A DNA stretch of 64,000 nucleotides from Bryum argenteum (GCA_037043015.1 CM073324.1:6469013-6533012); one strand, 5' to 3'. Positions 33,482 to 46,277 are shown, counted from the first letter of the stretch. Notes: generated by a model not told the origin, from the sequence alone. A program made the numbers and translations.

Positions 33482-35287
33482 ATGGACAATGATGTCCAGG
33501 ATTTGTTGCTTGTTCTTATCGTCCAACTCTCAATGTTCTGCGCACTGGAGACTGTGAGTGGAGACTTCGGTATGATCTCAATTTGGCATTGGCAACAAGT
33601 TAAGATCATGACTCTCGCAATGCAAGAGTTAAGGAGAGTGCGTGTAGATCCGCCATGACGACTTTGGACACATTAGAGAGGACTGTGAGAACTCAGGTTT
33701 TTAGATTAAAACTTGCTAAGTTTATTTAATGCAAGAGAATTTAAAGGCCAGATGCGGATGGACGTGTCAACATTCGAGTTTTTGTGTTCAAAGCTTGGAA
33801 TGTGCTTGCAAAGGCAAGACACGGACATGAGGTCTACAATTCATGTTGAAATCAAAGTATTTGTCGCAATTTCCAAGTTAGCCACAGGTAGTTCTGTGCA
33901 AAGCATTGCAAACTTGTACAAGATTGGGATTTATGTAGTCAATTAGCGCTCTCTCACTTTATTAGTGCGGTCAACTCAGAATTGCTAAGAAAATTCATTA
34001 GATGACCTTCTAGCACTGTTATGAAGAAATTTGCTCAGGAATTTCAAGATCTTTATGGCCTACGCTACGTGGTTGAGGCGGTTGATGAATTGCACATACT
34101 CTTTATTGCATCCCGATTGCATGCTATAAACTACTACAATCGTAAGGGATTACGCTCCATACTTCTAAAGGACATTGTTTCTAGCAAATGCATGTTTTGG
34201 GATTTTGATATAGGCTGGGCGGAATCCATGCATGACGCAAATTTGTGGGGGATGATAAAGATTTGACAGATTTGTGAAGCATGAAAGCTCTCACCGTATG
34301 CTATAGTTCGGATGTTGCATACCTATGTCGCTCGTGGAACTCGTCCCTTGAAGGGGGGTGATGTTACGAACGTGCCATACCGGGTGTCATCCGCACGCAC
34401 AAGTTTAAAGCCACTTAAGCTTCCGGAAAACCCTATGGTTGCTTCCTAGGTTTTATTTTGGAAGCTTTTTAGATTTAGGAAGCTTCCATTTTGCCTTCCT
34501 AGATCTCGGAAGCTACCTTAGCATCCGGAAGGCCCTATAGGTGCTTCCAGGATTCTACCACGTAAGCTTCCTCTAGCCTAGTATATATAGAGAGCTTGAG
34601 GATGTTGTTCCTCACTCTCTTCAACACCAGTTGTACCTATCCTCTTGTTATTAATACTGCTACTCCTTGTAATATTCTAAGTAGCATCTTGAGCCTTCTA
34701 TAAGGAATCTCCTCACTTTCATTCTATCTTGATCTCCATTTGAAGTTTCCGCTCAATTTAGTGTCGGGTCTTGTCTTTGAGATGCCGTTTGCAACAGACA
34801 CAAGGATGGCCTGTCTCGTGAGGAGTACGATTGGAATTTTCTTCAAAGCTGCACACTCATGTATATAGAGCAAGCATTTGACATGCTCAAGGGTAGATGG
34901 CGCATTCTACTCAAGAAGGTTGACATGCAACTCAAAAATGTTCCAGAAATGATAAGCGCGTGCCTAGTTTTACACAATATGTGCATAATTTTTGGCGATA
35001 GTTTCTGGAAAACACAGTGGGTGCAAGAAGCTACCAATGAGCTTTACAATGGTCTACTCTTGGATAGGGTTCCAAGAGGATTGAGTCAAGAAAGACTAGC
35101 GGTGATACATCATGCACTTCACAGCTTGGGTGACATCGATGATAGGTCAAGAGAAACCTTAAAATTCATGAAACAAGCTGCTAGAGAGTACCAAGTTACA
35201 ATGAGCACAGTAAGCAAGATATCCAAAGATCTCCATGCTACGAGAAATGATATTGCAAGGAAAAATGATATTGCAAGGAGTTTGTAG
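33482..35287 (+). pseudogene. PIF/Harbinger transposase, interrupted
   Basis: Starts about MDNDVQDLLLVLIVQLSMFC at 33482. A degraded linker leads to REFKGQMRMDVSTFEFLCSK and IHVEIKVFVAISKLATGSS. A frame change is followed by VEAVDELHILFIASR (first catalytic Asp region), YYNRKGLRSILLKDIVSSK, FWDFDIGWAESMHDANLWG (second Asp), then LSPYA. After the solo LTR (34362-34796) the frame continues DGLSREEYDWNFLQSCTLMY, then EQAFDMLKGRWRILLKKVDM (the Glu/Lys-Gly-Arg-Trp block) and MISACLVLHNMCIIF. These are the DDE_Tnp_4 hallmarks. Stops near 33656-33710, 33944 and 34264 plus the LTR make it inactive. Confidence 0.88.
34362..34796 (+). repeat. Solo LTR inside the Harbinger transposase
   Basis: 435 bp, starting TGTTACGAACG and ending TTTGCAACA (TG...CA), with TATATATAG at 34582-34590 and a poly-A-signal-like T/A region downstream. 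The transposase reading continues across it. I see no convincing 5-bp target duplication. Upstream of the TATA box are repeated GGAAGCTTCC / TTCCGGAA motifs. Confidence 0.75.
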
Positions 35288-35515
35288 AAGGCCAAAACAA
35301 AAGCTTGCATTGCACAGACATTTGGCAAGAACAAGGATTGAACATTGGGCAAGATCTTGTAGTAGGGCATAGCCAATTTGATTGTAGAGCATTGTTGACA
35401 GAGAAGGGTCTTGAAATTCTGCACTAGAAGTTACTAGTTTACATCATACCATAGTTTTTGCCTAAAAATGTATACCTATCCTAGCTAAAGTTTCTCAACT
35501 AGTTCCTCCATGGTT

Positions 35516-37409
35516 TATTGTATGCCCATATGTAAAGCCATTTTTATGTCCTCACTGGCTTTCAAGCTTCCCATAAGAATTTTGCTACTCTCCTTAATCT
35601 CACCTATGTAACGCTTCATGAAAAGTTCATTTTTCCGTTTTGGTTCCGGACACTTGAATTTGCTAAGACCACTCATTTGCTTTGTTGTCTTTGAGTGTGA
35701 TGTTTCTGTTGGCTTCAATACATCTGCATTCCTTGCACTTGTGTGAGCATGTGTTATAACGTAAACTCATCAACCAATTGAAACCAAGAATATTTCTCCG
35801 ACTGATGCGACCCAAACTTTATATTCATTGTCTTACCCTCCTTGTAGTCGTTGTAGATTGCACTCCACTTCCTCCTGCAAGCCTCGCTGTTTTTCATAAA
35901 ATTGGGGCAGAGAGAAACAAGCTTCATGTGCACATGTGACCAATTACCTACACCTGCTCATGTAGATACACTCTGAGAAATGATTGGCATGGACAAGAGG
36001 ATGCTTTACAATAAAGAATTGAAAAGAGCACATTGCATTCTAAAAGCACTAATCAACGACATGACAATGTACCACGTGAATTTGCTTACAACAGGTGACT
36101 CAATACACACAGATTACTACGAAATGATTCACTACGCCTATGACTTTCTCCTTCCAAAATTGATAAATTAGAAATCAATATGAATTGTTTCATTTGATCT
36201 AATTTCCTAATGAATTTGCAAATCTTCGAGAATCGATTTCCTTAATAACTCACTTGTGCCATTAAATCTGAAATTTGAGCGGTTTATAAGCCACTTGCCA
36301 TATAATTGCAAGAATGAGAATGAGTTCTTTGAGCAGTTCATAACGCGGAGCTCACCACATCATATGGGATCCAAAATGATGGTGGCCGGTTTGTACATGT
36401 CTGCTTTATTTTTGGTACCTTACACGCGAATATCACTATTCGGTGTAGTATTGAACTCGCATTCTATTCCTCCCTAAAAGTGTCAATTTTGCATACTTGA
36501 AGGATATTGAGATTCGTATCTAAATTGAAGTCTTTTCCACATGCACGATATCGTCCGAATCATTCTAGATCTCAGAATATGCGCTTAGCGATGTGTAAGG
36601 TCATTGGTTTGATATGATGGCTAAAAAAATTAGGTTACAAATCATTTTTTGTGATTGAAAAAAAAAAAATGAAACGTGAAGATTATCCCTCGTGCACACA
36701 CTATCAAATGCAAAGGCTGTCAATAACGATCTCTATGATCTAACAAACTCAACTGCCAAAAACTGAAACACAGTGCATGAAAGTCATGACTGCAAGAAGA
36801 AACAGAAAGCATAGCGGTGAAGTCGTAATGGATTACAACGACCAATTGAATTTCTTTCAGTTAGAACTAGAGAAAACAGAAATAAAAATAAAAATAAACA
36901 ACGACGAGAAGAAGAAGGGGCGGAGTACCTTGCTTCGGTGGTGCAAAGAAGGTGTTATGCATCTCTCCGCAAATCATTATTAACTGGATTACCCAGTGAT
37001 CTTTCCAAAGCTTTCCACTCTTCACCGCATCCATTTCATTCTTCACGTCAGCCAATTCGACAATTTCGGGTTTCTTCTTTATCAATCTCCCTTTTTTTGC
37101 GCTTTTTGGTGGCTTCGTAGCACACTCTTGCACTTCTGACTTTTGTAACCTTGCAGTCAGGTCGATGATGGGTAAAGGTGCGCTCTGAGAAGAATGTGCA
37201 CAACCTACTCCATGAGTTGGTTGCATGAAGGACGCAGGGAATTAGAAAGGCATGTGGCTAGCAAAGAGTTGGAAACCCTGGAAGAGTGGCGTGGGTGGCA
37301 AGCCGCCTCGTTGATGACGGAAATCACCGCCCCCCGCGAGAAGATTGCTGGTCGAGGTCTCCTGTGCATTGCTCTTGCTTACATTTGGCACGGTCTCATG
37401 CGAATCCAT
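35516..37409 (-). pseudogene. Harbinger Myb/SANT-like DNA-binding ORF
   Basis: Minus strand, two exons. Exon 1, 37409-36929, reads MDSHETVPNVSKSNAQETST, then GGDFRHQRGGLPPTPLFQGF, a stop in place of a sense codon near 37244, then WKDHWVIQLIMICGEMHNTF and PPKQ. It ends at a GTACTC donor. Exon 2, from 35953, reads VGNWSHVHMKLV, then SEACRRKWSAIYNDYKEGKT, KYSWFQLVDEF, a frame change at about 35756, then HAHTSARNADVLKPTETSHS to 35516. The trihelix/Myb fold of this second ORF binds terminal sequences and partners the transposase in active PIF/Harbinger elements. The 975-bp intron has no coding sequence I can support. One stop and one shift make this copy defective. Confidence 0.82.
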
Positions 37410-37695
37410 CTTTACAAGCAATAATGCAGTAATCGAGGATTGTAAGTGCGATGATAGTAGGCAGCAACTGATCAAGGAAAAAGGTCGCACCATGGGAGAA
37501 CGCATGCGGGAGAGATGGCCATTGGCCGACAGGCCGGCGAACTCGAGTTGCTGTAGTCGAGCGCCTAAAAGTTATCAGCGATGCAACTACCGCGCCACGT
37601 CGGAGTTGCCGCTACGACAGTTCCTGTCGTAGGTTAAGCCAGGGAAAATTGGACCAATGACGTGCGGTATTTTTGTGCCGCTGCCGCCCGTCTTG

Positions 37696-38985
37696 CTTAC
37701 CCCTTATATTTGAAGCCATCTGACGTACATCCTAACTCACCATTACATTTAAAATTGGTGTTAAAATTCCATATGACTATGAATTGAAGTTATCATCCAC
37801 TTGCGCATTGTTGTAAAACTGTAGATGTTTAATTGTTCAATTATAAATAATAAGCTATTTGGGTTACTTGTAAATTGTTATTCAAAGTTGATAAACTCTA
37901 TTGTACCCAATATAAGCACTTTTGCTTCAATGACTTCTTCAATAAATTCTTTGTAAAAGTATTTTATTAAAAATGTTAATCTTTTTCCATATACTTATGT
38001 CACTTTTATTACTGTATATTTTTGAAGAATCTCAGGGCGCTAGTAAAGATCATGTGTTATTAAGTGAAGTACGAGTATGTTAGCAAATTGTTTGTTCAGT
38101 ATTTGTACCAAGAGATCGATGAAGGAGATGTGAACTGGATTCCATTTCTGTTGTCTGGTTTAAGACAAGTGCTTATTCAGGTTCATATAAGTAAGGAAGA
38201 TCAAAGGAGCTGAATTGTCTGATGTTTTGCTGGGACTATGGTTCTTGAATGATGAAGAATACATAGATTTGGATTTATCCGCACGGCCCGAGCAAATTTC
38301 AAGAGATACTGAAAATGGAAGCGAGAGATCACCAAAAAAGTCCTTTACACAATCAAGAATAGATCCACCCGAAGACACCATCAGTGGAGAAGGTTTGAGA
38401 GTAGCATATTGAACCATACTGCTAATACATGAGTCAAAGCATGCAACAAAGAAGCAACAATCTTCTTTACTAAGGCAAGATGTGGTATATGAGTGAAGGG
38501 GAGCAAAAAGGTTCACATCTTCTCCTCTTTCATCTGCAGAAGGAGGAGATTCTTACAAAAGGTTACAGGAGAGAGTAATGAAACCAAGTTATCATGATAA
38601 CTCTATAAACACGCAAAACTCTGAAGATGAGAACATGTTAATAGCTTAGTGGATGCGGCCGGAGGCCAAATTTAAAGCGGACCAGTTTGAGGTCTAGTTT
38701 GGAAGTTAATAGATAAGGTAATTAAAGGGTAAGAAGAATACCACTTTCACAGATAGAGCTCTATTTCTTGCAACTACAGAACTCATGCAAACGTTTTGGA
38801 TATACGACGCCTTCTTACAAATCTTCTGTCACTTGGATTTTTTGCTTCGTCAATAATACATTTAAGTTCAAGAGTCCGCGGAACTCCGACAGTAGCTCCA
38901 AGCCCAATTTGAGCATAATTAACACCTACTCTTTCCGCAAGCAAGAAGCAAATACTCGAAATGAAGGGGGCGGATTATGATGCAA
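37696..38985. other. Stretch with possible decayed host exons
   Basis: A plus-strand reading at about 38210-38412 (SDVLLGLWFLNDEEYIDLDL and on to a stop) looks coding-like but I cannot name it. At about 38768-38950 a reading LQNSCKRFGYTTPSYKSS followed by FKFKSP loosely resembles a double-stranded RNA-binding domain. Both are short and isolated, so I do not call genes. Confidence 0.35.
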
Positions 38986-38989
38986 AAAT

Positions 38990-41900
38990 TGTAACCTTCG
39001 GATATCGATATGCTTATGGAGAGATTGGAAGGTAAGTATCAAAAGCCTTGTGATTTTGAATGTACGTTTATTTGTATCGATGTCATTTTTCATGAATATC
39101 TATACTATTATAATTTTTTATGAATTAAATTAGTATTTGTGTATGATTTTTATAGGTTTCAACATAATGTCCAAGAGTGCTACTATCGTGCACATCAATT
39201 GGCAAGTTTCAATTGGTCTTCGTGTACTTGATTGTCTAAATTTGTAAGTTTTCAATTTAGAATTCCATCGCTTTGCCGCTCAACTTTGATTGTGTTGCGA
39301 ACGCGTGACGCATGAAGAATCAATCGACAAGACACCCTCGACATTTCCGGCGGCGACCGCCATCCTCGGGTAACGGTATCGCAATGTCATGAGATTGTCT
39401 ACTCACTCCGAACCAATAATGTATCTGCTCATCGCGGAAAAGCAACATATCATGCTACTTAAGAAAACCAAATTTTGCCCTGCTCGTGAAGTACATGCAA
39501 CCATAGTGTCTAGTGCACGCGCTGCAATACCTGCACTTGCATTAATTATCACAGTCAATCAGTCACGGCCTTTCAGTTAATGAGATTGACGCCTACACCC
39601 ACGCGTAAGGCCCATTCAACTGAGGCTGCTGAACGAAATCTACCTAGCGGATGAGGCCGAGTTCAAGGCCGTAGCTACAATAGTCGTAATAATTATGATC
39701 AGAGCAATCGGTACAATCATTAATACTCTAATGATCGCAGGTACTCCAATCACAATGATCAAAACATAGCGTATGGTTGTTTTGATCCCGGACAGTCAAG
39801 TCAACCTAAAATTCCAAACTCTTCAGTCCGGTCAAGCCCTAATCAAGATGCTTGCCACAAGTCTCTCGGGTTGGGCCACTTTGCTCGTGATTGTCGCACC
39901 CTTCCATACTTTGTTAACATATACTGGGAGCTTTAGCTTTAAAGTAGATCTCGCTTTCGATCACTTCGAGGCGGAATATTACATGACTCAACTTCATAAT
40001 ACTAGCTCTAATTTAGACAAAGTCTTTATTAAACAACGCGTCGACCTATACGATCTTTGTGATCTCAATTTCTTTTAGTCGTTGTATCTATAGCCAGAAT
40101 GTGATATTCTCACAATCGACAGAAGCCGGAACTTCAAGTTTTGGGAGAGCCGGACAACGATGGTATTGCTTTGGGGATTCCTCCTCCGATGTAACAAGCC
40201 AATGTTTGCTGTTACTACACCCCGGAGCCTTATCAGCTGCCGGCACGTGCGACGTAATGATATCCACATTTCTACTAAGCTGAAAAATGATTAAGGCGAG
40301 ATTCTTCTGTTATACCAAGGCATTATACAGATAGCTAAAGTCTTCGAGAGCACTATGGGACTGTATGAGATCTTCACTAACGCTCTTCGACCGGAACCTC
40401 GCGCGTATTACGTCACTATGCTCTGAAAAGCACAATTGTGCATTGCTACTTTGGTAATCGTAATACGACCATTGGCAAATGTGGCATGCTTTGGGTAAGT
40501 GTCAGCCACCCTCTGAATGCCAGTGACATTTACAAAACAACGAATTGCATTACATGCATGCAAGAGAAGTATGAGAAGCACCTCTCTAAATAGAAGTTGT
40601 CCAATGAGCTACCACATCCGCTAAAGAGACTCTACGATTCACGACATCTTTAGGCCAATTAACTCTCCGGAAGGTTATTTTTTATATTTTTTTGTTACTG
40701 TTGATGCTTCTGATAGCAATGGTGAAGTCTACTTAGTAACTACCCGTAACATGGCTTTCTAAAAATCTTAGCTATGGTCATCAAGTTCCTTATTCATTGA
40801 AAACTCTGAGAATGGATAATGCTAAGAAATTTTGATCTCGTAGTTTCGAGGACTATTCTACTCTTATGAGAATTCCTCTCACGTATGTTGTCCCATACAA
40901 ACATTTTCAAAAATGTCTAGTAGATGCTCATATCAAGAAGATTCAGCTCGTTGTGTGCTCATTGTTCCTTCATGCTAATTTACCATCCTCAATGTAGAGT
41001 CATGATATATTATGTGTTGTCACATTGCTTCGCTTCTGCCTACTCTTCTTCAAACTTTAACTTTGTTAGAGCTAATTTCATGAAGGATTCCCAACATCCA
41101 GCACCTTTGCGTTTCCAAATCTAAAAGAGGCATTCCCTCATTTAAACTAGCTCGCCGCTTTGTCTCTCTATCTGAACCCATTCTGTCTCCTTCCAAACCC
41201 AAAACTCATCTTACAGAACCTCTCCCAGAGTGTCCATTCAAAATCAATACCTACCTCACTTCTCTGCTCATGTTTCATTCCGAACCCCTAACATTAGCTC
41301 AGGATTAGAATAGCCCGGACTAGCCATAGTGGAAACCCGCACTAGATAGAAAGTATGACTCATTACACAAGCGGACAGTCTTTGGCCCGTTTTCTTCCGA
41401 TCTGTGCACTCCACCCTATGAACTACAAGCTAGATTTCAAGAGTAAGCAAAATGCAGAAGGCCAGATTGTGCGATACAAGATAAACCAAAGCGTGCGTTG
41501 CTCAAAGCTTTAAGTAACGTCTGGAAATCAATTTCGACCAAACGTACTTTGCGGTCATGGATTGTTCATCGTTCTGATACTTGCTCTCTATTACAATTCA
41601 ACTTTCTCTCGCGACGCAACTCCTCGACATGGTAAATGCATACATGTATGGTAAGCTTCAGGAGGAAGTCTACATCAAACCACTACTCGATTTTTTCCCT
41701 GCTACTCCACCACACCTGCCGGACGCTTCGAAGGTTTGCAGCTCTAGAATACATTGTATGGCGTCAAACAAGTCGGCCGAGCTTCGTATCATAACTTAAG
41801 GCGGTTTTTGACACGTTGTTTTCCTCTAGTGCAGTCAAGAATATTACTTGTCACTCTGCTCTCCCCTGCATACTTGTCTTGCGTAAATTAAGGGATTAAA

Positions 41901-43001
41901 GACGTAATGTCAATTTGACTACAACACCTTATCTAATTGACCAGAAATGACAAATGAATCACTAAAAACTATCTATTTGACCACACCGGAGATAAATTTC
42001 AATATGTGGAATTGACCTTTGAAGTTTATTTGGAAAGTAAGTGATAGCGAAGTCCAGAGTGTTTTGGGTTGGGTATAAGAATTAAATAATTCTATTTCTT
42101 AAACATATAACCTTAATAATTGACTAAAAACGTTAAACGTATGAGACCTTCCATCCTTCCTTTCATTCCCCCACTAAGATTTTATTTGAGAACCAAATAG
42201 CTTGGATAAAATCCTCTATATATTTAGGTTACGCTACCTCGCAGCTCTCGAAGCACTTACCTACTTAGCGACACATAGGCGACCCGATATATTATTTGCC
42301 TTAAGCGTTCTGGCGGAACATAGTCGAAAACCCACAACGCGGCACTGGAACGCCATCAAACACCTCCTGCGATATGTAAGGTGTACCGAGGACATTAGAT
42401 TAAATTAGACCAAGAGCGTCAGCGCTGAGCTTGTCGGTTTTGCAAATTCAAATTTTCGCACTGACGAGGTTAACGGAAAGTCCAAGACTGACTACTTATT
42501 CTTCAAGAGCAGTGCACCAATCTCCTGAAAATCTATCGAGCAATCCGTAACCGCGACATCCATGAATCACGCCCAGCTTTAGGCACTTCACAATGCAGCC
42601 TCGGAGGCTGTAGAGTTGTGCACGATGTCAAATGCCATCTCCGACCAGTACGGCTTGCAAATTTTACAGCCTAATACTGTTATTTTTTAGGATAACACTG
42701 CCGCACTTGCTCCACTCGCTACATGATTTGTAAATGCTCATCGTGTCTAAGATATCAATTCAACCATTTTTAAATATATGCAAGATCTCATCAAAGACCA
42801 GCAGGTCTACTCGGCATCGAATATCTCCGATATGCTCGGAAAGCCTTGCCGGCTTACAAATATAGAGCCTTAGTCCGAGCAGCATGTATGAGAACTCTTC
42901 ATGAGCCCAAATCCTTAGACAAAAAAAGATTATAATTTTTTCAAACCCGGAATATTTTCCGCGGAAAAGTTTTTAATGAGACTTCCGTGTTCGAGGAGGA
43001 G
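38990..43001 (+). pseudogene. Copia (Pseudoviridae-type) retrotransposon remnant
   Basis: Decayed but ordered blocks. Gag ends with a damaged zinc knuckle (CHKSLGLGHFARDC, about 39865-39900). Integrase pieces follow: VTVDASD, GEVYLVTTRNMAF, LKTLRMDNAKKF, DYSTLMRIPLTYVVPY (about 40690-40900). RT has MVNAYMYGKLQEEVYIKP (about 41630-41685). RNase H has EALTYLATHRRPDILFALSV, RHWNAIKHLLRYVR and later NISDMLGKPC (about 42240-42850). Gag, integrase, RT, RNase H is the Copia order. Stops and frame shifts are frequent, and 41850-42200 contains unrelated AT-rich sequence, perhaps an insertion. Long inactive. Confidence 0.85.
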
Positions 43002-43149
43002 TGTTATGAGTAGCATGCAATTCCCATAGTCCGGAGTAGATAATAGCAGTTAGAGTAGCAGTTAAGACTTAACTGCAGTTTACCTAGAGTTGGCAACACT
43101 ATCTACCGCCGCCTTCATGCTTAAGTGACCATCATATAATATAAAATCT
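43002..43149 (+). repeat. Probable 5' part of the Copia 3' LTR
   Basis: TGTTATGAGTAGC directly follows the purine-rich TTCGAGGAGGAG, the usual polypurine-tract/LTR junction. It runs to the start of the next element, which seems to have inserted into it. Confidence 0.5.
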
Positions 43150-44773
43150 TATCATGGCCTAAGGCCCAATTGAAAGCTCAGATGTACACTTGCTAGATAG
43201 AAGTTTAATTGAGCTCAATGTAAAAACTAACTATTAGTTAGTTAAGGTAAAAGCTAGACAAAATAAATGATATTAATATATAAGTAAATACTTATTCATT
43301 GTAAACATAATTCCTGGACTAATATCATTTTTTCTTTGTATATGATTGTTTTGACATCTATATTCTTACATAATCAAAGAATTTACTCTCTTTGAAGGGC
43401 CTAATCTACCCTTGTTTTTCAAACGGCAAAATTTGGAAGAAATGATTGAGGACTTTATCCACTCTCGTGGTAACGATAAGAGACGACCACAGAACCAGGA
43501 CACATAGAAAGGCTTTGCGAAGCTTAAAGACGTTGATTGAGGCTTCTCTACTTTTTGGAGATAGAAGACAACACGCTTTTCAACAAGGAGATTTTGCAGC
43601 AACAGCAGCAAGATACACAGTGGAGGACTTTCGAAGAGAGATTTAGACGTTGCGTTTGCAACTTGTTGCTTTCCAACAGACTGAAAAGTAATGGAAAGGT
43701 CCATCTTCGTCATAAATGATGCCGCAATCTTTGCAACAACAACGGTATGGCGTTACTGCCCTGCGTTGCGTAAGCGAGTGCCAGTCCTTTCAAAGTTTGA
43801 TGGTAGTCGGAAGGGCTACCTTATGTAGAAAGTCAAAGCTGATAATAAGCTTTGAATTGATGGGGTTGTATTCTGGACACCCCAAAACCAAGCGACATGT
43901 TCGTTCACGAGGATGGAGACAAAAGTGCACTTGATGGTCGTATCATTCCACCATAATTAACCGGGTATGATGCAAAAACTTTTATTTAGCATCTTGACAG
44001 CGTCTTTATCGATGCGAATGCACCAACGCGGGTGTTGAATAGACTTCATGCAATAAAGCAGGGCAGAGAATCGTTTGCAACATCTTTGCCAAAGTTTGAG
44101 AAGGAGCTTGGAGAGAGTCAGTTTACCTTGGTTCCTCACATGGTGAAGATTGGATACCTTCAAGGTGCTTCCAATTTGAAAATGCAGCGCGCGATGATCG
44201 TCATGTATATTTACTACAACATGTTTGTGCAAGCTTTGTTTTCAGTCGTTTCTCGACTCGATTGCCTGCAATATCAAAAGAGTCGTGCAACTCCCATGGC
44301 GACAACAAATCGCGTGTGGCGTGATGGAGATGAGATGGATTGGGCGCCTACCTTTGAAGTAGGAAAGCTCCCAAGACGTCTGTCGCCAGATGAACAAGAA
44401 AAGTGCCAACAAGTAGGTCGATGTTTTTTATGTTTGAAGCGTGCCACCAAGCTAATGATCGTTCGTCAAAGAAGGGTGATGCCCAAAAAAAGATTAATAA
44501 AGAAGCCGAGGATGAGGAGGAGGAAGAGGCATATGTCATGGCTTAAGACCCACTTGAAAGCTCGGATGTACACTCGCTAGATAGAAGTTTAATTGAGCTT
44601 AATGTAAAAGCTAACTTTTAGTTAGTTAAGGTAAAAGCTAGACAAAGTAAAAGATATAGCATCTTATCACGATGCTATATAAGAAAATACTTAATCATTG
44701 TAAATTTAATTTTTCTGGATTAAAATTATCATTTTTCCTTGTATATGATTGTTTTGACATCTATACTCTTTCA
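43150..44773 (+). mobile_element. Short LTR element carrying only gag (TR-GAG-like)
   Basis: Direct terminal repeats at 43150-43370 and 44534-44773 share AAGTTTAATTGAGCT, TTAGTTAGTTAAGGTAAAAG and the end TGATTGTTTTGACATCTATA. The second starts TGTCATGG and ends CTCTTTCA; the first starts TATCATGG. The 1.16 kb interior encodes only gag. No protease, RT or integrase is present and there is no room for them. This is the layout of the plant TR-GAG / large TRIM class, mobilised by partner elements. No target duplication was found. Confidence 0.75.
43371..44546 (+). pseudogene. gag: Gag of the TR-GAG-like element
   Basis: Degraded N-terminal half (LPALRKRVPVLSKFDGSRKG at about 43758-43820, and on to 43930). 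The better C-terminal frame is 44032-44546, with LNRLHAIKQGRESFATSLPK, FEKELGESQFTLVPHMVK, LQGASNLKMQRAMIV and LSPDEQEKCQQVGRCFLC, the start of a zinc knuckle. It ends in a Lys/Arg-rich tail and stops within the right LTR. It resembles Ty3-type gag. Frame changes near 43820 and 44030 break it. Confidence 0.72.
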
Positions 44774-46260
44774 GATCCGCCCACATACCACTCACTCTTT
44801 TCTTTCATTTTTTTGCAACTCAACACGTTTCAAAGTAGGATGTTCCAGTATTTACTTCTCCCAATGTAGATCTCAATTAGTCTTTCAACGTATCGTCCTC
44901 AAATGTATAGGTTAAATTCTCTTTATTGAAATCTGCAAAGATTATTTTTCATATCAATGAAGAAATGACTTGTGTTGCTACTTTCTTTCTACCAACACAA
45001 TACTCATTAAATTATTTATGATAACTAGATACTAAACAACTCAAATAAATGGTATCATTTAAAAATGATCCAGATCTAAATGTTTGATTCGTCTCTTTTT
45101 TGGTGTGAATTAATGAAATTGCTTGGGTTACTAGGGTTGGAATCCCTGGAGGTGTTGTTGAACCCCTTAAGTTGCCTGAGTACGTTTAATAATACATTCC
45201 TCTTTCTCTTTTTCAACTCTCACTAAAAGAGGGTTAAAACTATTCCACTCCCTATCAAGCATTCTACTTAAATCTACTTATTTAAATTTATATATCTAAA
45301 TCCACTTAGCTAAATCCAAAAATCTACTTAGATCTACTTGGCTAGATGCAAAATCACTTGGTTACAGATGCAGAACTTTCTAATGCTTAAGCACAAAAAA
45401 CTAAACCACAAAGTTAGATTTTAAGCACAGAGTCTAAAATGCTCAATTACAAAGAGAGAAGGAAGGGGAGAGAGAGAAATTTTTGGAGTAGAAAGAAGAA
45501 ATGAAAGATGGAGTTCATTGAGTGGGGGAGGTCATCCCCTCATCCTCGCATTGGGACTCACTACCATTTAATTTGAACCGTCAATTGCCTCAAAGAAAAA
45601 CAAGTTTTAAGACCAAGCTTTGCATTACTGTTTTTTAATAACATTGAGCATAATATGACCATGTCATGTTATTTCTAGTATTTAAAGTAAGAGTGAGTCA
45701 TAAAAATTATTAGTCCACAACACAAGTTAAATAATGATAAAATTGATTTGAAGCTTAGCCAAATTGCCATACATATACATATTAATTTCTTTGAAAAGAA
45801 AAATTTGTTAATATACTTAAATACAACATGAATGTAGAGGATATAATATTTTTATCACAAAAAATCTTCACCATTAGGTGAACTTCTCCAATGGACATCA
45901 CCGCTAAACTTCTCCTTTGGGTGTTTAGACTACAATCGGTCAAGACTCCTTAAAAAAAAAATTATTGCCTTCACTTCTTCTACGGCACATCCACCATTTG
46001 CCTCATATAACCATGTCTTGGCAAAGCATTCTTGACCGACCGGAGGCCTTCTCCATCGTAGTGTAAACTGGCCACTAGAAAACACAACAACCACTATGTT
46101 TCGATTTCTCCAAAGAGATTCCTAATGTTTAAGAATCGATAGTCGTCTTGCCATATGAATATTTTGTGCTTTCTTGTTTTTGCGGATTATGGAAACTTTG
46201 TGCTCTTCATAATTAACGCAATCCATCATGGGCAGGATTTACCTAACATTACAAGGCCTT
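44774..46260. other. AT-rich intergenic stretch, nothing recognised
   Basis: No ORF of interest. Near 45240-45420 short motifs such as AAATCTACTTA recur irregularly. Near 45125 a sequence resembling a pol III B box (GGGTTGGAATCCC) occurs without an A box. Confidence 0.5.
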
Positions 46261-46263
46261 AAA

Positions 46264-46277
46264 TAAAAATAAATGAA

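Larger units (their letters stand above)
33175..37695. mobile_element. PIF/Harbinger DNA transposon with both ORFs
   Basis: Both genes typical of PIF/Harbinger are present and converge: a DDE transposase on plus and a Myb/SANT-like protein on minus. A 20-bp inverted repeat brackets them: CAAGACGGGCGGCAGCAGCA at 33175-33194 and its complement, with one mismatch, at 37676-37695. The exact ends and a 3-bp TWA duplication were not pinned down, so the true termini may lie a few bases outside. A 435-bp solo LTR interrupts the transposase. Confidence 0.85.

Noticed and set aside
34345..34361. Purine run AAGGGGGGTGA before the LTR at 34362, looking like a polypurine tract of a longer element
   Set aside because: The same bases read as transposase codons (PLKGG) and the transposase continues after the LTR, so a solo LTR in the coding sequence explains the region better.
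35980..36477. Two plus-strand ORFs taken at first as an inserted gene
   Set aside because: They lie within the 975-bp intron of the Harbinger Myb-like ORF and show no motif I recognise.
38768..38950. Possible double-stranded RNA-binding domain
   Set aside because: Only a loose motif match over one short frame with no neighbouring exons; not enough to call.
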